Source: Ohtaekwangia koreensis
Lineage (GTDB): Bacteria > Bacteroidota > Bacteroidia > Cytophagales > Cyclobacteriaceae
Length of the DNA stretch: 64,000 bases
NCBI RefSeq assembly: GCF_900167975.1
Contig: NZ_FUZU01000004.1
Coordinates: 248,001 to 312,000 of the forward strand
Direction of reading: 5' to 3'
The position numbers and the translations under genes were made by a program. Below the pieces are notes generated by a model. That model made no database searches, was not told where the DNA came from, and was given only the letters and a program-made list of their open reading frames with translations. Below, piece after piece: positions 43,941 through 52,816 of this stretch (position 1 is the first letter of the stretch; the number at the start of each line of letters is the position of its first letter).

Positions 43941-44186
43941 TTATGCCTCTTCTACAATGAGCGATAACACAATGTGACTATCGTCTATCTTCTCATCAAT
44001 TACGATTGGCTCGGAGACAATTTTTGCGATCGCAGTTTTATCCGCGAACGTGATTTTTACAGAGCTTCCTTTTTCAATGCGCTTTTGCTCATCGTTGGAT
44101 ACAGTAACACGCACTTGTATAGAATTCCCTTCTTTCAAATCACGGAAGGATATTTCATCGGTAATCGGAACATCAATGGTCTGCAT
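43941..44186 (-). CDS. Small beta-rich protein of unknown function
   Basis: An 81-residue soluble protein: IDVPITDEISFRDLKEGNSI, QVRVTVSNDEQKRIEKGSSV, KITFADKTAIAKIVSEPIVI and DSHIVLSLIVEEA. The alternating pattern suggests a small barrel with one helix, like PUA/ASCH-type folds, but no family is assigned. It is isolated between the GH13 gene and the efflux operon terminator. Confidence 0.65.
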   Translation of the reverse strand: MQTIDVPITDEISFRDLKEGNSIQVRVTVSNDEQKRIEKGSSVKITFADKTAIAKIVSEPIVIDEKIDDSHIVLSLIVEEA

Positions 44187-44297
44187 AACTAAAAATCGTT
44201 ACGTTAAAAAAAGCATTTTTTACATTTTTACCCGGTACTGCACCGTGTTCATTACTAAGTAAAAAATCATACCGTTGATATTCTGCGGCATGTATAT

Positions 44298-44337
44298 AAA
44301 AAAAGCACCTGTGGTCTGCAGACCACAGGTGCTTTTA
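44298..44337 (-). terminator. Long perfect bidirectional terminator of the efflux operon
   Basis: A 16-base perfect inverted repeat AAAAGCACCTGTGGTC / GACCACAGGTGCTTTT with a TGCA centre, A-rich before and T-rich after on both strands. It ends the minus-strand efflux operon whose last gene stops at 44369. Confidence 0.93.
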
Positions 44338-44368
44338 TGAATTGATTTATACGTATTTCTTTTACCTG

Positions 44369-45499
44369 CTACACTTTACTTTTTGTACTAACGGTTGTGC
44401 CATCTTTAATTTCCTCAGAACCTGTAGCAACAATTTTATCGCCTGGAGTTAAATCACCAAAGATTTCCGTTTTCCCATCGGAAGTGCGTCCAATTTTTAC
44501 AGCGATACGCTCTGTCTTTGCATCTTTCACGCGGATCACAAAAATACCTTCAGCTGAATTAAGCACCGCAGCTTTGGGAACAATGAATGTGCTATCGCGT
44601 GCCGGCAATGGTATCGTTACATCAGCTACCATGCCTGGCAATAATTTCTTGTCATCATTCTGAACGTCCATCTCTACGCGCTCTGCACGCAGCCTTGTAT
44701 CAAGTGCCCGGGCTTGTCTTTTTACCGTTGCCTTGAAAGTACTTTGGGGCAATGCCTTTACCTGGAAACTTACTTCATCATTCTGTTGCAGATAGGATAT
44801 ATAGGCTTCAGGCACAGATACTACCAGTCGCAAATGTTTTTGTTCCTGCAGTGTAAATAGCGGACGCTCGGATCCCCTTCCGGAAGGACCTACATATGCA
44901 CCGGGATTCACATTGCGTGCTGTGATCACACCATTGAACGGTGCGCGAATTTCCAGGTAATCGAGGTTGTTTGAAATTTCACGATAGCCGGCTTTCGCTG
45001 CCTGTAACTGATCATAGTCGGAATTCATACGTGCTTGTGCCTGATCGAGATCGTTCGGGGATATAGTCCCCGGAGTCTTACTCGTTTCAAGTAAACGCTC
45101 ATAGCTTGCTTTGCTTGCTTTATATACTGACTCTTGTGATTTCCAACGCGACTCCGCTCCTGCTAACCGCGATGTAATTTCGGGTGCATCCAGTGATACA
45201 AGCAGCTGGCCTTCTTTTACTTCAGAGCCTACATCTACGTGTAACTTTTTGACGAAGCTCGTTTCGTGCGCATATAAGTCTACTTGCTGAAACGAGAACA
45301 ACTCTCCTGGTATTTCTATTTCGGTGGATAGCATGCCTTTCTCCAATAAGAATGTCTCCACAACAGGAATAACAGGTGCTGCCGTTTTTTTTGTGGAAGC
45401 ATTCCCTTCCGAATGGCTGCATCGACTGAATATACTCATCAGTATGGCAACGCTCAGTGCAGTTTGTAAAAGTTTTATAGGGTGGTTATTTCGTTTCAT
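44369..45499 (-). CDS. RND efflux pump periplasmic adaptor (MFP) lipoprotein
   Basis: A 376-residue periplasmic adaptor. Signal peptide and lipobox FSRC place a lipid-anchored protein in the periplasm. Domains: beta-barrel/lipoyl parts (QQVDLYAHETSFVKKLHVDV, GSEVKEGQLLVSLDAPE), alpha hairpin (SRWKSQESVYKASKASYERL), lipoyl return EIRAPFNGVITARNVNPGAY, beta-barrel (VSFQVKALPQSTFKATVKRQ) and membrane-proximal part (ERIAVKIGRTSDGKTEIFGD). It bridges the inner-membrane pump and the outer-membrane channel. Start ATG 45499, overlapping the pump stop by 14 bases. Confidence 0.92.
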   Translation of the reverse strand: MKRNNHPIKLLQTALSVAILMSIFSRCSHSEGNASTKKTAAPVIPVVETFLLEKGMLSTEIEIPGELFSFQQVDLYAHETSFVKKLHVDVGSEVKEGQLLVSLDAPEITSRLAGAESRWKSQESVYKASKASYERLLETSKTPGTISPNDLDQAQARMNSDYDQLQAAKAGYREISNNLDYLEIRAPFNGVITARNVNPGAYVGPSGRGSERPLFTLQEQKHLRLVVSVPEAYISYLQQNDEVSFQVKALPQSTFKATVKRQARALDTRLRAERVEMDVQNDDKKLLPGMVADVTIPLPARDSTFIVPKAAVLNSAEGIFVIRVKDAKTERIAVKIGRTSDGKTEIFGDLTPGDKIVATGSEEIKDGTTVSTKSKV

Positions 45500-48400
45500 A
45501 CGCTGACGGTATATAGTGTTTACTTTCTTTATCTTCCGGATCAAGTGATACTGATTGTATAGAGGTCTTTTCCTGTAACCATGCAAATACAAGAGGTAAT
45601 ATAAGCAATGCTGCAAAGGTAGAGGCGATCAATCCACCAATCACGGCACGTGCCAGCGGCGCAACCTGGTCTCCGCCCTCACCATGGCCGATGGCCATCG
45701 GAAGCATCCCCACAATCATCGCTATACTGGTCATGACTATAGGACGCAATCTCAGGGCTGCTGCTTCTTTTGCAGAATCCCAGGCTATACCATTTATTTT
45801 ACGAAGCTGCTCGGCATTGGTAATGAGCAACACTGCGTTGGCGATGGATACACCTACTGACATAATTATACCCATATAGGATTGCAGGTTAAGTGTGGAG
45901 CCTGTCATCAGCAACACGAGCAATGCTCCTAAAATTACTGCGGGTACTGTTGTGAGTACTACGAGTGAAACTTTAAACGACTGGAAGTTTGCGGCCAGCA
46001 TCAGGAAGATCACAATGATGGCGACCAGCAAACCAGATTGAAGGCTGTCCAATGTTTCGGTTAACACCTGACTGAGGCCAATCGTCTCAATGCTGAGTCC
46101 GCGTGGTAATTCACCTATAGATGCAATTGCTTCTTGCACATCGGTCGTAGCAGTACCAAGATCTTTATCGTTAATGTTTGCAGTGACGGACAAGATAGGC
46201 ATAGCTCCCAAATTGTCGTTCTCACCATATATAGTATCGGTTTCCACAGTAGCGACATCGGCAAGTATAGGCCTCGTTGTATTTCGCAATACCGGAATCT
46301 GGCCAATGTCATCGATGGAATTCATTTTATTTTCCGGCACCTGTACTTGCACGCTATAGCTCAAGCCGGCTTTCTCATCCAGCCATACGTTCTTCTCGGT
46401 ATAGCGTGACGATGAAGTGGAGGCAATCAATGAGCGGGATATATCTGTCATATCAACACCCAGCTGTGCAGCACGGATCCGGTCGATCGTTATATTCAGA
46501 GCGGGATAACTTATAGACTGCGCAATCTGTACATCGCGCAAGTATGGAATCGCTTTCAGTTTCTCTACAATCTTCCGCGCATATAGTTCGTTTTGAGCTT
46601 TGTTACGACTCCCTACACGTACTTCTATCGGTGTGGGCGATCCCTGACTTAGGATCTTATCAGTAAGTTCAATCGGTTCGAACGACAAACGTATCTCGGG
46701 CATTTGTTTTTTCATCTCCTCACGGAATCTTTCCTTCAATTCGTCCATAGTACCTTCAAAGTCATCTGTCAAGCTTACCTGCCATACGGTTTCATGCGGA
46801 CCGTTGGTAAACAGATATATAGGGCTGATCGAAAATAATGCAGGGTGCTGTCCTACATATGCAGAGCTTACAGCGATCTTCTCCTTCCCTACTAATGATT
46901 CCAGTATACGGGTTGCCTTGTTCAGTTTTTCTTCTGTACGTTCAATACGTGTTCCGTCCGGAGCGCGAAGGCGCACCTGGAACTGACCTGAATTAACTTT
47001 TGGCAATACATCGCGTCCTATATTCATCAGCAACAATACGGCTGCTCCTATTACTGTAACAGCGTATATAATGACAATGAGTTTACGATATGGAAATACG
47101 CGCTCCAAAAATGATATGAAGCGATTTCTAAACCGGTCGAAACGCGATACTTTGCCACCGCTATCATGCGCGGCATGTTCGAGTAAATGTATCTTCTGTT
47201 GTCCTGCATCGAGCGAAGGATCGAACTTTACACCAGGATGATCTTTCGTATGATCCTTCATCAGCCAGTTCGCCATCACCGGTACAAATGTCTGCGAGAG
47301 TAAATATGAAGTAATCATGGAGAACCCGATTGCCAGGGCGAGTGGAAGGAATAAAGATCCTGGTATACCCTTCATCGAGAGCGCAGGGGCAAACACTGCG
47401 AGTATACAAAACAGGATGAGCAATTTCGGGAAAGCAATTTCTTTACAGGCGTCCCATATAGCAAGTGCTTTCGGTTTACCCATTGCCATGTGCTGGTGAA
47501 TATTCTCGATCGTTACTGTAGACTCATCTACCAATATACCAATCGCCAGCGATAGCCCGCTCAACGTCATGATGTTGATGGTTTGTCCGAAGAGTTCCAG
47601 GAAGAGTACACCGGATATAATAGAAGTAGGAATGGTGAGTATAACGATTAATGCACCACGCAAGTCACCCAGGAACAATACAACCATTAATCCCGTAAGA
47701 ATTGCTCCGATGATCCCTTCGCTCATCAAACTTTTAACAGCATTGATTACATACGTTGATTGATCGAACTCATAGGAGAGTGTTACATCTTCCGGAAGCT
47801 GCGCCTGGAATTTGGGAATATTCTTTTTGAGATTCTGTACTACTTCCCATGTAGAGGCATCCGCAGACTTTGCTATATTTAAATATACCGATCGCTTGCC
47901 ATTCACCTGCGCATAGCCCACCGTGATATCGGCACCGTCTTCTACGGTGGCAACATCGCCCAGGTATAAATTCTCCACGCCTCCTTTGAATAAAGGTATC
48001 TTTTCAAAATCCTTTATAGTCTTGATGATGGTGTTGGAAGGTGTCAGGTAATTATAGTCTCCTATACGTACGTTACCGGAAGGTGTAGTTTGGTTATTCA
48101 ACCGAAGTGCTTCTACCAACTGATCGGGCGTAAGGTTGTGTGAACGCATTAATTCCGGATCAGCTTTGATAACGATGGTACGAATGTTACCTCCAAAGGG
48201 TGGTGGTGCTACCAATCCTGGAATAGAAGTAAACGATGCGCGCACATATACATTGGCGAGATCGAGCAATTCATTGTTGGATCGTATGGGGCTGCTTAAC
48301 ACCAACTGTCCCACAGGAAGTGTTGACGCATCAAACCGAATGATGAACGGAGGCTGCGATCCCGGTGGAAATATAGCTTGAATCCGGTTGGCAAAAGCAC

Positions 48401-48725
48401 TCAGCTCGGCAGCTGCCTGCGCCATGTTTGTGCCCGGATAAAATGTAATCTTCATCAGGGTTAAGCCCTGTATATTTCGGGTCTCTATAGTCTTTACACC
48501 ATTTACAAAGAGCATGATGTTGATATACTGCTTGCCGAAAAATGCTTCCATCTGTGAAGGAGTATATCCTCCGAACGGATGCGACAGGTATATTACCGGC
48601 AGGTTCATAGCAGGAAATATATCTACCTTGATGGTACGCACAGCATTTATTCCGAAGAATAACATACCGGCTACCAATACTAAAATGGTAATGGGTTTAC
48701 GAAGGGCGGATCGTATTAAATTCAT
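45486..48725 (-). CDS. RND family efflux transporter inner-membrane subunit
   Basis: A 1079-residue proton-driven pump of the AcrB/MdtB type with twelve transmembrane helices in two repeats and two large periplasmic domains. TM1 starts ALRKPITILVLVAGMLFFGI. TM4 carries LSLAIGILVDESTVTIENI, with Asp-Glu where AcrB has the proton-relay Asp-Asp. In the second half VGVSIANAVLLITNAEQ and the end SAYETK follow. The substrate class (drug or metal) cannot be told from sequence. It is coupled to the TolC gene (4-base overlap) and adaptor (14-base overlap). Confidence 0.94.
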   Translation of the reverse strand: MNLIRSALRKPITILVLVAGMLFFGINAVRTIKVDIFPAMNLPVIYLSHPFGGYTPSQMEAFFGKQYINIMLFVNGVKTIETRNIQGLTLMKITFYPGTNMAQAAAELSAFANRIQAIFPPGSQPPFIIRFDASTLPVGQLVLSSPIRSNNELLDLANVYVRASFTSIPGLVAPPPFGGNIRTIVIKADPELMRSHNLTPDQLVEALRLNNQTTPSGNVRIGDYNYLTPSNTIIKTIKDFEKIPLFKGGVENLYLGDVATVEDGADITVGYAQVNGKRSVYLNIAKSADASTWEVVQNLKKNIPKFQAQLPEDVTLSYEFDQSTYVINAVKSLMSEGIIGAILTGLMVVLFLGDLRGALIVILTIPTSIISGVLFLELFGQTINIMTLSGLSLAIGILVDESTVTIENIHQHMAMGKPKALAIWDACKEIAFPKLLILFCILAVFAPALSMKGIPGSLFLPLALAIGFSMITSYLLSQTFVPVMANWLMKDHTKDHPGVKFDPSLDAGQQKIHLLEHAAHDSGGKVSRFDRFRNRFISFLERVFPYRKLIVIIYAVTVIGAAVLLLMNIGRDVLPKVNSGQFQVRLRAPDGTRIERTEEKLNKATRILESLVGKEKIAVSSAYVGQHPALFSISPIYLFTNGPHETVWQVSLTDDFEGTMDELKERFREEMKKQMPEIRLSFEPIELTDKILSQGSPTPIEVRVGSRNKAQNELYARKIVEKLKAIPYLRDVQIAQSISYPALNITIDRIRAAQLGVDMTDISRSLIASTSSSRYTEKNVWLDEKAGLSYSVQVQVPENKMNSIDDIGQIPVLRNTTRPILADVATVETDTIYGENDNLGAMPILSVTANINDKDLGTATTDVQEAIASIGELPRGLSIETIGLSQVLTETLDSLQSGLLVAIIVIFLMLAANFQSFKVSLVVLTTVPAVILGALLVLLMTGSTLNLQSYMGIIMSVGVSIANAVLLITNAEQLRKINGIAWDSAKEAAALRLRPIVMTSIAMIVGMLPMAIGHGEGGDQVAPLARAVIGGLIASTFAALLILPLVFAWLQEKTSIQSVSLDPEDKESKHYIPSAYETK

Positions 48726-50176
48726 TGCGCTTGAGCCTGGTTACTGAATAAATTAAAATCTCCGGAAGCAGCAGCTTTAAGTAAAAGTGCTTGCCATACG
48801 TTGAGAAATGCAACGCTCCTGTCAATCTCTGCACGATTCAACGCGTAGATCGCTTGCTGTAAATCAACAAGCGTAGTAAGGCCGTTCTTATATAATACAC
48901 TCTTTTGTATATAGGCATCGGAAGCAGCCTGATATTGGAGTGGAACTTCGCGTATACTGAGTAAGCTATTTTCGATACGCTGATCTGCGAGGATTAATTC
49001 GCTTTGCAATTGTACCGATACCTGGTCATATTCATTTCTATAGGCTTCGCTGATAAATTGCTGCGACCTGGCCTGCTGTCTTACTTTTAACGGACTTACT
49101 AAATTCCACGACAAGCTTACACCGGCTACGTAATTATAACGCGATGGATTTATACCATCGGAATAACTTTTAGAAAAGCGATCGGGGAATTCAGGTGTAT
49201 AGTTATAGTCAAAACCTGAAGCGCGCGCCTGGTATACACCGAAGAGTGTTAAGCCTGGCATAATGCTTCGTTTCACAAGCCTGGTATTTTTCTCAGCCTG
49301 GTTGATGCGCGCCTGGTAAAATTTTACCTGCGGATTTTGCGCCATTGTAACATCTGTAGTAAATATAGTCGGTGTTCGTGTAAAGAATGTAGTATCAAGT
49401 ATAGACTCCACCTGATTCATCGCGAGAAGTTGTGCGAACTGACTACGCACTTGTTGTTCGTTGTTGCGCAAGTCGATTAACGAAAGCTTCGCGCGCGATA
49501 CTTCTGCATTTGCCAGTGCCGAGTCTACACCGGGATTCAACCCCGAGAGTGCGCGGGCGCGTACTGTCCTCTGTACAATTTCAGCTCGCGTAAGATTAGA
49601 CTGTGCTGTGCGAATCAACTGCTGTGCTACCAACAAGTTGAGATAGGCTCCTGATATTTTTATACGATGTATAAATTCTTCCTGTGCAAGATCTGCAGAG
49701 TCGCGTGATACTTGTGCTTTCGCTGCGTCTATGCGCGACCTTACACGACCGAATGTAAATACCTCCCAGTTGGTGCTCACTATATAGAGTGCACCGAACG
49801 CCGCGTTCCAACTTTCTTTCTCATATACAGGACCAGCCGATGCAACACCCAATACACCTACTGCACCCAGCGGACCAAATTGTCCGTTTATAGTTCCATA
49901 GTTTTGTTGAACAGCCGCGATAACGTTCGGCAGGTATTCATTGCGCGCATTCCTGGTGAGTGCTTCCGATGATTGAAGATAATTTTGCTTCGCCTGAATT
50001 CGTTGGAAATTTTTGACCCCGATCTGAAGAGCTTCATCCAGCGATAAAGATGGCCGGGTTTCCTGGGCACGAATGTCCGTCAGTAAAAAACAGGTTAGTA
50101 TAAAAATCCATGTCGAACGGCAAAACGTACGAAAGGTTGGTGGTGCAGCCATCGCTGCTTGCATTTCAGTTTGCAT
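48722..50176 (-). CDS. TolC family outer-membrane efflux protein
   Basis: A 484-residue outer-membrane channel protein. The signal peptide ends LLTDIRAQETRP; the mature protein has the TolC fold: SLSLDEALQIGVKNFQRIQA, SSEALTRNARNEYLPNVIAA, and the second repeat NNEQQVRSQFAQLLAMNQVE then EKNTRLVKRSIMPGLTLFGV and the coiled-coil return QFISEAYRNEYDQVSVQLQS. It forms a trimeric channel with the RND pump. Start ATG 50176 (MQTEMQAAM); a longer frame exists but lacks sense. First gene of the efflux operon, outer membrane before pump before adaptor. Confidence 0.92.
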   Translation of the reverse strand: MQTEMQAAMAAPPTFRTFCRSTWIFILTCFLLTDIRAQETRPSLSLDEALQIGVKNFQRIQAKQNYLQSSEALTRNARNEYLPNVIAAVQQNYGTINGQFGPLGAVGVLGVASAGPVYEKESWNAAFGALYIVSTNWEVFTFGRVRSRIDAAKAQVSRDSADLAQEEFIHRIKISGAYLNLLVAQQLIRTAQSNLTRAEIVQRTVRARALSGLNPGVDSALANAEVSRAKLSLIDLRNNEQQVRSQFAQLLAMNQVESILDTTFFTRTPTIFTTDVTMAQNPQVKFYQARINQAEKNTRLVKRSIMPGLTLFGVYQARASGFDYNYTPEFPDRFSKSYSDGINPSRYNYVAGVSLSWNLVSPLKVRQQARSQQFISEAYRNEYDQVSVQLQSELILADQRIENSLLSIREVPLQYQAASDAYIQKSVLYKNGLTTLVDLQQAIYALNRAEIDRSVAFLNVWQALLLKAAASGDFNLFSNQAQAQ

Positions 50177-50388
50177 TTTCTTACGTAAATCAGAAAGTAT
50201 ATTTAAAAATGGCGTATACCCATACTGTTGTAGCAATCGATTTCTATAGGTATAGCTTGTGTGATGGGAAGTGCTAAAGCGTTTATCCTTATGATTTGTC
50301 TTCACCATTCGTTGTTCTTCCTAAAGAAAGTCAGATTGAAATCCGATGCGTGAAAGCGGATTGCTGTAACCGAAATTATATACGGTAT

Positions 50389-50409
50389 GCAAGGCCGCCT
50401 TGCTTTTTT
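50389..50409 (+). terminator. Rho-independent terminator on the plus strand without a plus-strand gene
   Basis: GCAAGG / CCTTGC stem, loop CCG, six T. Its T tract faces the plus direction, but both flanking genes (TolC and AraC) are on the minus strand. It would end a transcript coming from the left, where no gene is seen. Confidence 0.55.
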
Positions 50410-50550
50410 ACAGCATCGGTTATTCGTAGTTAATTCAAGGAGGATTTAGGTGACAGGTCTTTGTGGAGTCCTGCTATAGGGAACAAAGGTATAAGTATGT
50501 CGTTTTCTCAAGCTTATACATTTCAAACTAAAAATTATAAAATTCAAACA

Positions 50551-51444
50551 TTACTTCCGGAGCGATCGTGGTGTAAAGCTCGTCTGTTTTTTAAAGAAAT
50601 TATTAAAGTAAGCGGGATATTCAAACCCCAGACAGTAAGCAATCTCGGAAACACTCCAATCCGTATGCACCAATAACGCTCTCGCTTCTTTAACAATTCG
50701 GCTAGTGATATGTTCGGTGGTAGTCTTACCGGTTACTTCGCGCACTGCGCGGTTCAAGTGATTGGGATGTATTGATAAATGTGTCGCATAATCATTGGCT
50801 GTGCGCAGCTTCAACGAATGTTCGAGCGAATCTACCGGGAACTGTCGTTCGAGTAACTCTATAAAAAGTGATGTGATCCGCGAAGACGCACTGGCATGGT
50901 GATGTATATCTGACGGACGGAATTTTAACGCTTCATGAATGATGAGGTTAACATAATTCCGCAGCAGATCATATTTGTAAATATACTCTGAATCACGCTC
51001 AGAAAGCATTTTTTCAAAGATCATGCTGAGATGATTCTCCTGCTTCTTATTAATAAAGAATACAGGATTGCCTCCAATTTGAAACAACGGAGACTCGAGG
51101 ATACTTGCGTTACCGTGTGCATGAATAAAATCCGCAGTGAACAAACAAAAGTATCCTGACTGATCATCCGAGGTTGCTTCCCACGCATACGGAACCTGCG
51201 GGTTAAAAAATACCAACGCATTCTTGTTGATCTCTATAGTCTTATCGGCATAGTATAAATTGCCACGACCAATAATCAGCGATATTTTATAATAGTCTCT
51301 TCTATTATACGGTGCATACTTCGCGCACGACTCACGCAGATTTACATTAAAATTACCCAATGCCTGACGTGGAATTGTTGGCTGCACGGGATACGTGCCG
51401 GGGTATCGCTTGTAAAAATCCTCTAAAGTTTCGCTCTTCAGCAT
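50551..51444 (-). CDS. AraC family transcriptional regulator
   Basis: A 297-residue regulator. Residues 1-180 are a cupin-like sensing domain (YYKISLIIGRGNLYYADKTI, NALVFFNPQVPYAWEATSDD); the C-terminal AraC pair of helix-turn-helices runs from LKLRTANDYATHLSIHPNHL, via NRAVREVTGKTTTEHITSRI, to SVSEIAYCLGFEYPAYFNNF and the FFKKQTSFTPRSLRK ending. It is the only regulator next to the efflux operon and on the same strand, 374 bases upstream of the TolC start, so it may control it. Confidence 0.92.
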   Translation of the reverse strand: MLKSETLEDFYKRYPGTYPVQPTIPRQALGNFNVNLRESCAKYAPYNRRDYYKISLIIGRGNLYYADKTIEINKNALVFFNPQVPYAWEATSDDQSGYFCLFTADFIHAHGNASILESPLFQIGGNPVFFINKKQENHLSMIFEKMLSERDSEYIYKYDLLRNYVNLIIHEALKFRPSDIHHHASASSRITSLFIELLERQFPVDSLEHSLKLRTANDYATHLSIHPNHLNRAVREVTGKTTTEHITSRIVKEARALLVHTDWSVSEIAYCLGFEYPAYFNNFFKKQTSFTPRSLRK

Positions 51445-51606
51445 TTTGCAAAACTATAAAATTCAAATAGATAATTTCAAGTTTTTGGGAGGGAGAAAAA
51501 AGCCGGACAGGGGGTGATACCTGCTGAAGTCTAAAAATTAACACTCGTCAGTTGGTGAAGAATGGAAATAAAAGATAGAAGTAAGGATATTAAACCGGTT
51601 GAAAGG

Positions 51607-52806
51607 CTATGTGAGTTGGTTAGACCGAGCGCGTACGCGTGGCCGCGGTTGTAAAGATTTTTGTTTTTTAACCGGCATGGCATTCTTCTTTTTACGGCCC
51701 AACCATAAAATGACACCGGTAACTGGCAATGAAGCGCATACCAGGCTCACAACGACCGCGAGCAGCTGCGTTGGCCAACCGTATAGTTTCCCGGTATGTA
51801 TACCATAATTTGTGTTTCGCCACTTCATGCCCACTGATTTACTTTCGTGTGGGACAATCTGTGTGACTTTTCCATCGGCACCATTATAGTATATATAGTC
51901 AGTGTCAGTCCAGGCCGAAGGACCTTCGTACTGTACAAAGGCTCCTGCCCTGCTGTTTTTACTGGTCGGAAAATTAAACGACATCCGCTCGAACTCCTGA
52001 TAGCGGTTTAAGGCATCTCTCCAGGCTAGTGTAACGCCACGTTCGGAAGCTGTATAGGTTGTATCACGTTGCGTTAAAAATTTCGCGTCCTTCTTGGAAG
52101 ATCCTAACATACTATATATACCATTCTCCCACCAGTCAAACGACCAGACCAATCCGGTAGAAGCAATGATCATAGCGATCAGAAAAATATAGAAACCGAA
52201 GACGCTGTGCAGATCATAATTTACTCTTCTCCAGCGTGCTCTCAATTTTACCGTGAGGCGTTGTTTCAAACCAGCCATGCGTTGTGGCCACCAAAGCACA
52301 ATACCACTGATCAGGATCACCAGAAATATCAACGTTGATGATCCTACAATCATGTTCCCTATATCTCTGCGTAGCAACAGGTTTTGATGAATTCGTCTTA
52401 CTACATAAAAGAACTCGGTCTCTTTGTCAACAACACCCAATACCGCCCCGGTATAGGGGTTGACGAAAACCTGGTAAAAATACTTGATCTCATCTTTATC
52501 CCACATGCTCGTGCTCTTGGCATTTCTTTCAAACGCAGAGAAACAATATGCGCGATCAGCGGCATCATCAATAAAGACAACGCTTATATTCTTGTCGCTT
52601 CCTATACTTGCCTGTGCTGCCTTTTTAAGTTCGTTAATATCCACCAGCTGTTCGCCAGGTTTGACATATACTATATTTTGGTGAAAGACTCTGAACAGTT
52701 CTTCTTCAAAAACAAAGATGCAGCCCGTAATGCTCACGATGAATACAACGAGCCCACTGATTATACCAAGCCATCGATGAAGAAAAAGAAGAACTGCTTT
52801 AACCAT
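51607..52806 (-). CDS. PepSY-associated transmembrane protein
   Basis: A 399-residue membrane protein of the PepSY_TM type, mostly found next to siderophore receptors: LLFLHRWLGIISGLVVFIVS as the first helix, the PepSY segment, MIVGSSTLIFLVILISGIVL, FGFYIFLIAMIIASTGLVWS with a conserved WSFDWW, then a C-terminal helix (LLAVVVSLVCASLPVTGVIL) and a basic tail. Four membrane helices with His residues suggest heme or ferric-reductase-like function in iron uptake, which is inferred. It starts 10 bases after the TonB receptor stop. Confidence 0.9.
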   Translation of the reverse strand: MVKAVLLFLHRWLGIISGLVVFIVSITGCIFVFEEELFRVFHQNIVYVKPGEQLVDINELKKAAQASIGSDKNISVVFIDDAADRAYCFSAFERNAKSTSMWDKDEIKYFYQVFVNPYTGAVLGVVDKETEFFYVVRRIHQNLLLRRDIGNMIVGSSTLIFLVILISGIVLWWPQRMAGLKQRLTVKLRARWRRVNYDLHSVFGFYIFLIAMIIASTGLVWSFDWWENGIYSMLGSSKKDAKFLTQRDTTYTASERGVTLAWRDALNRYQEFERMSFNFPTSKNSRAGAFVQYEGPSAWTDTDYIYYNGADGKVTQIVPHESKSVGMKWRNTNYGIHTGKLYGWPTQLLAVVVSLVCASLPVTGVILWLGRKKKNAMPVKKQKSLQPRPRVRARSNQLT

Positions 52807-52816
52807 AAAATTGAGA

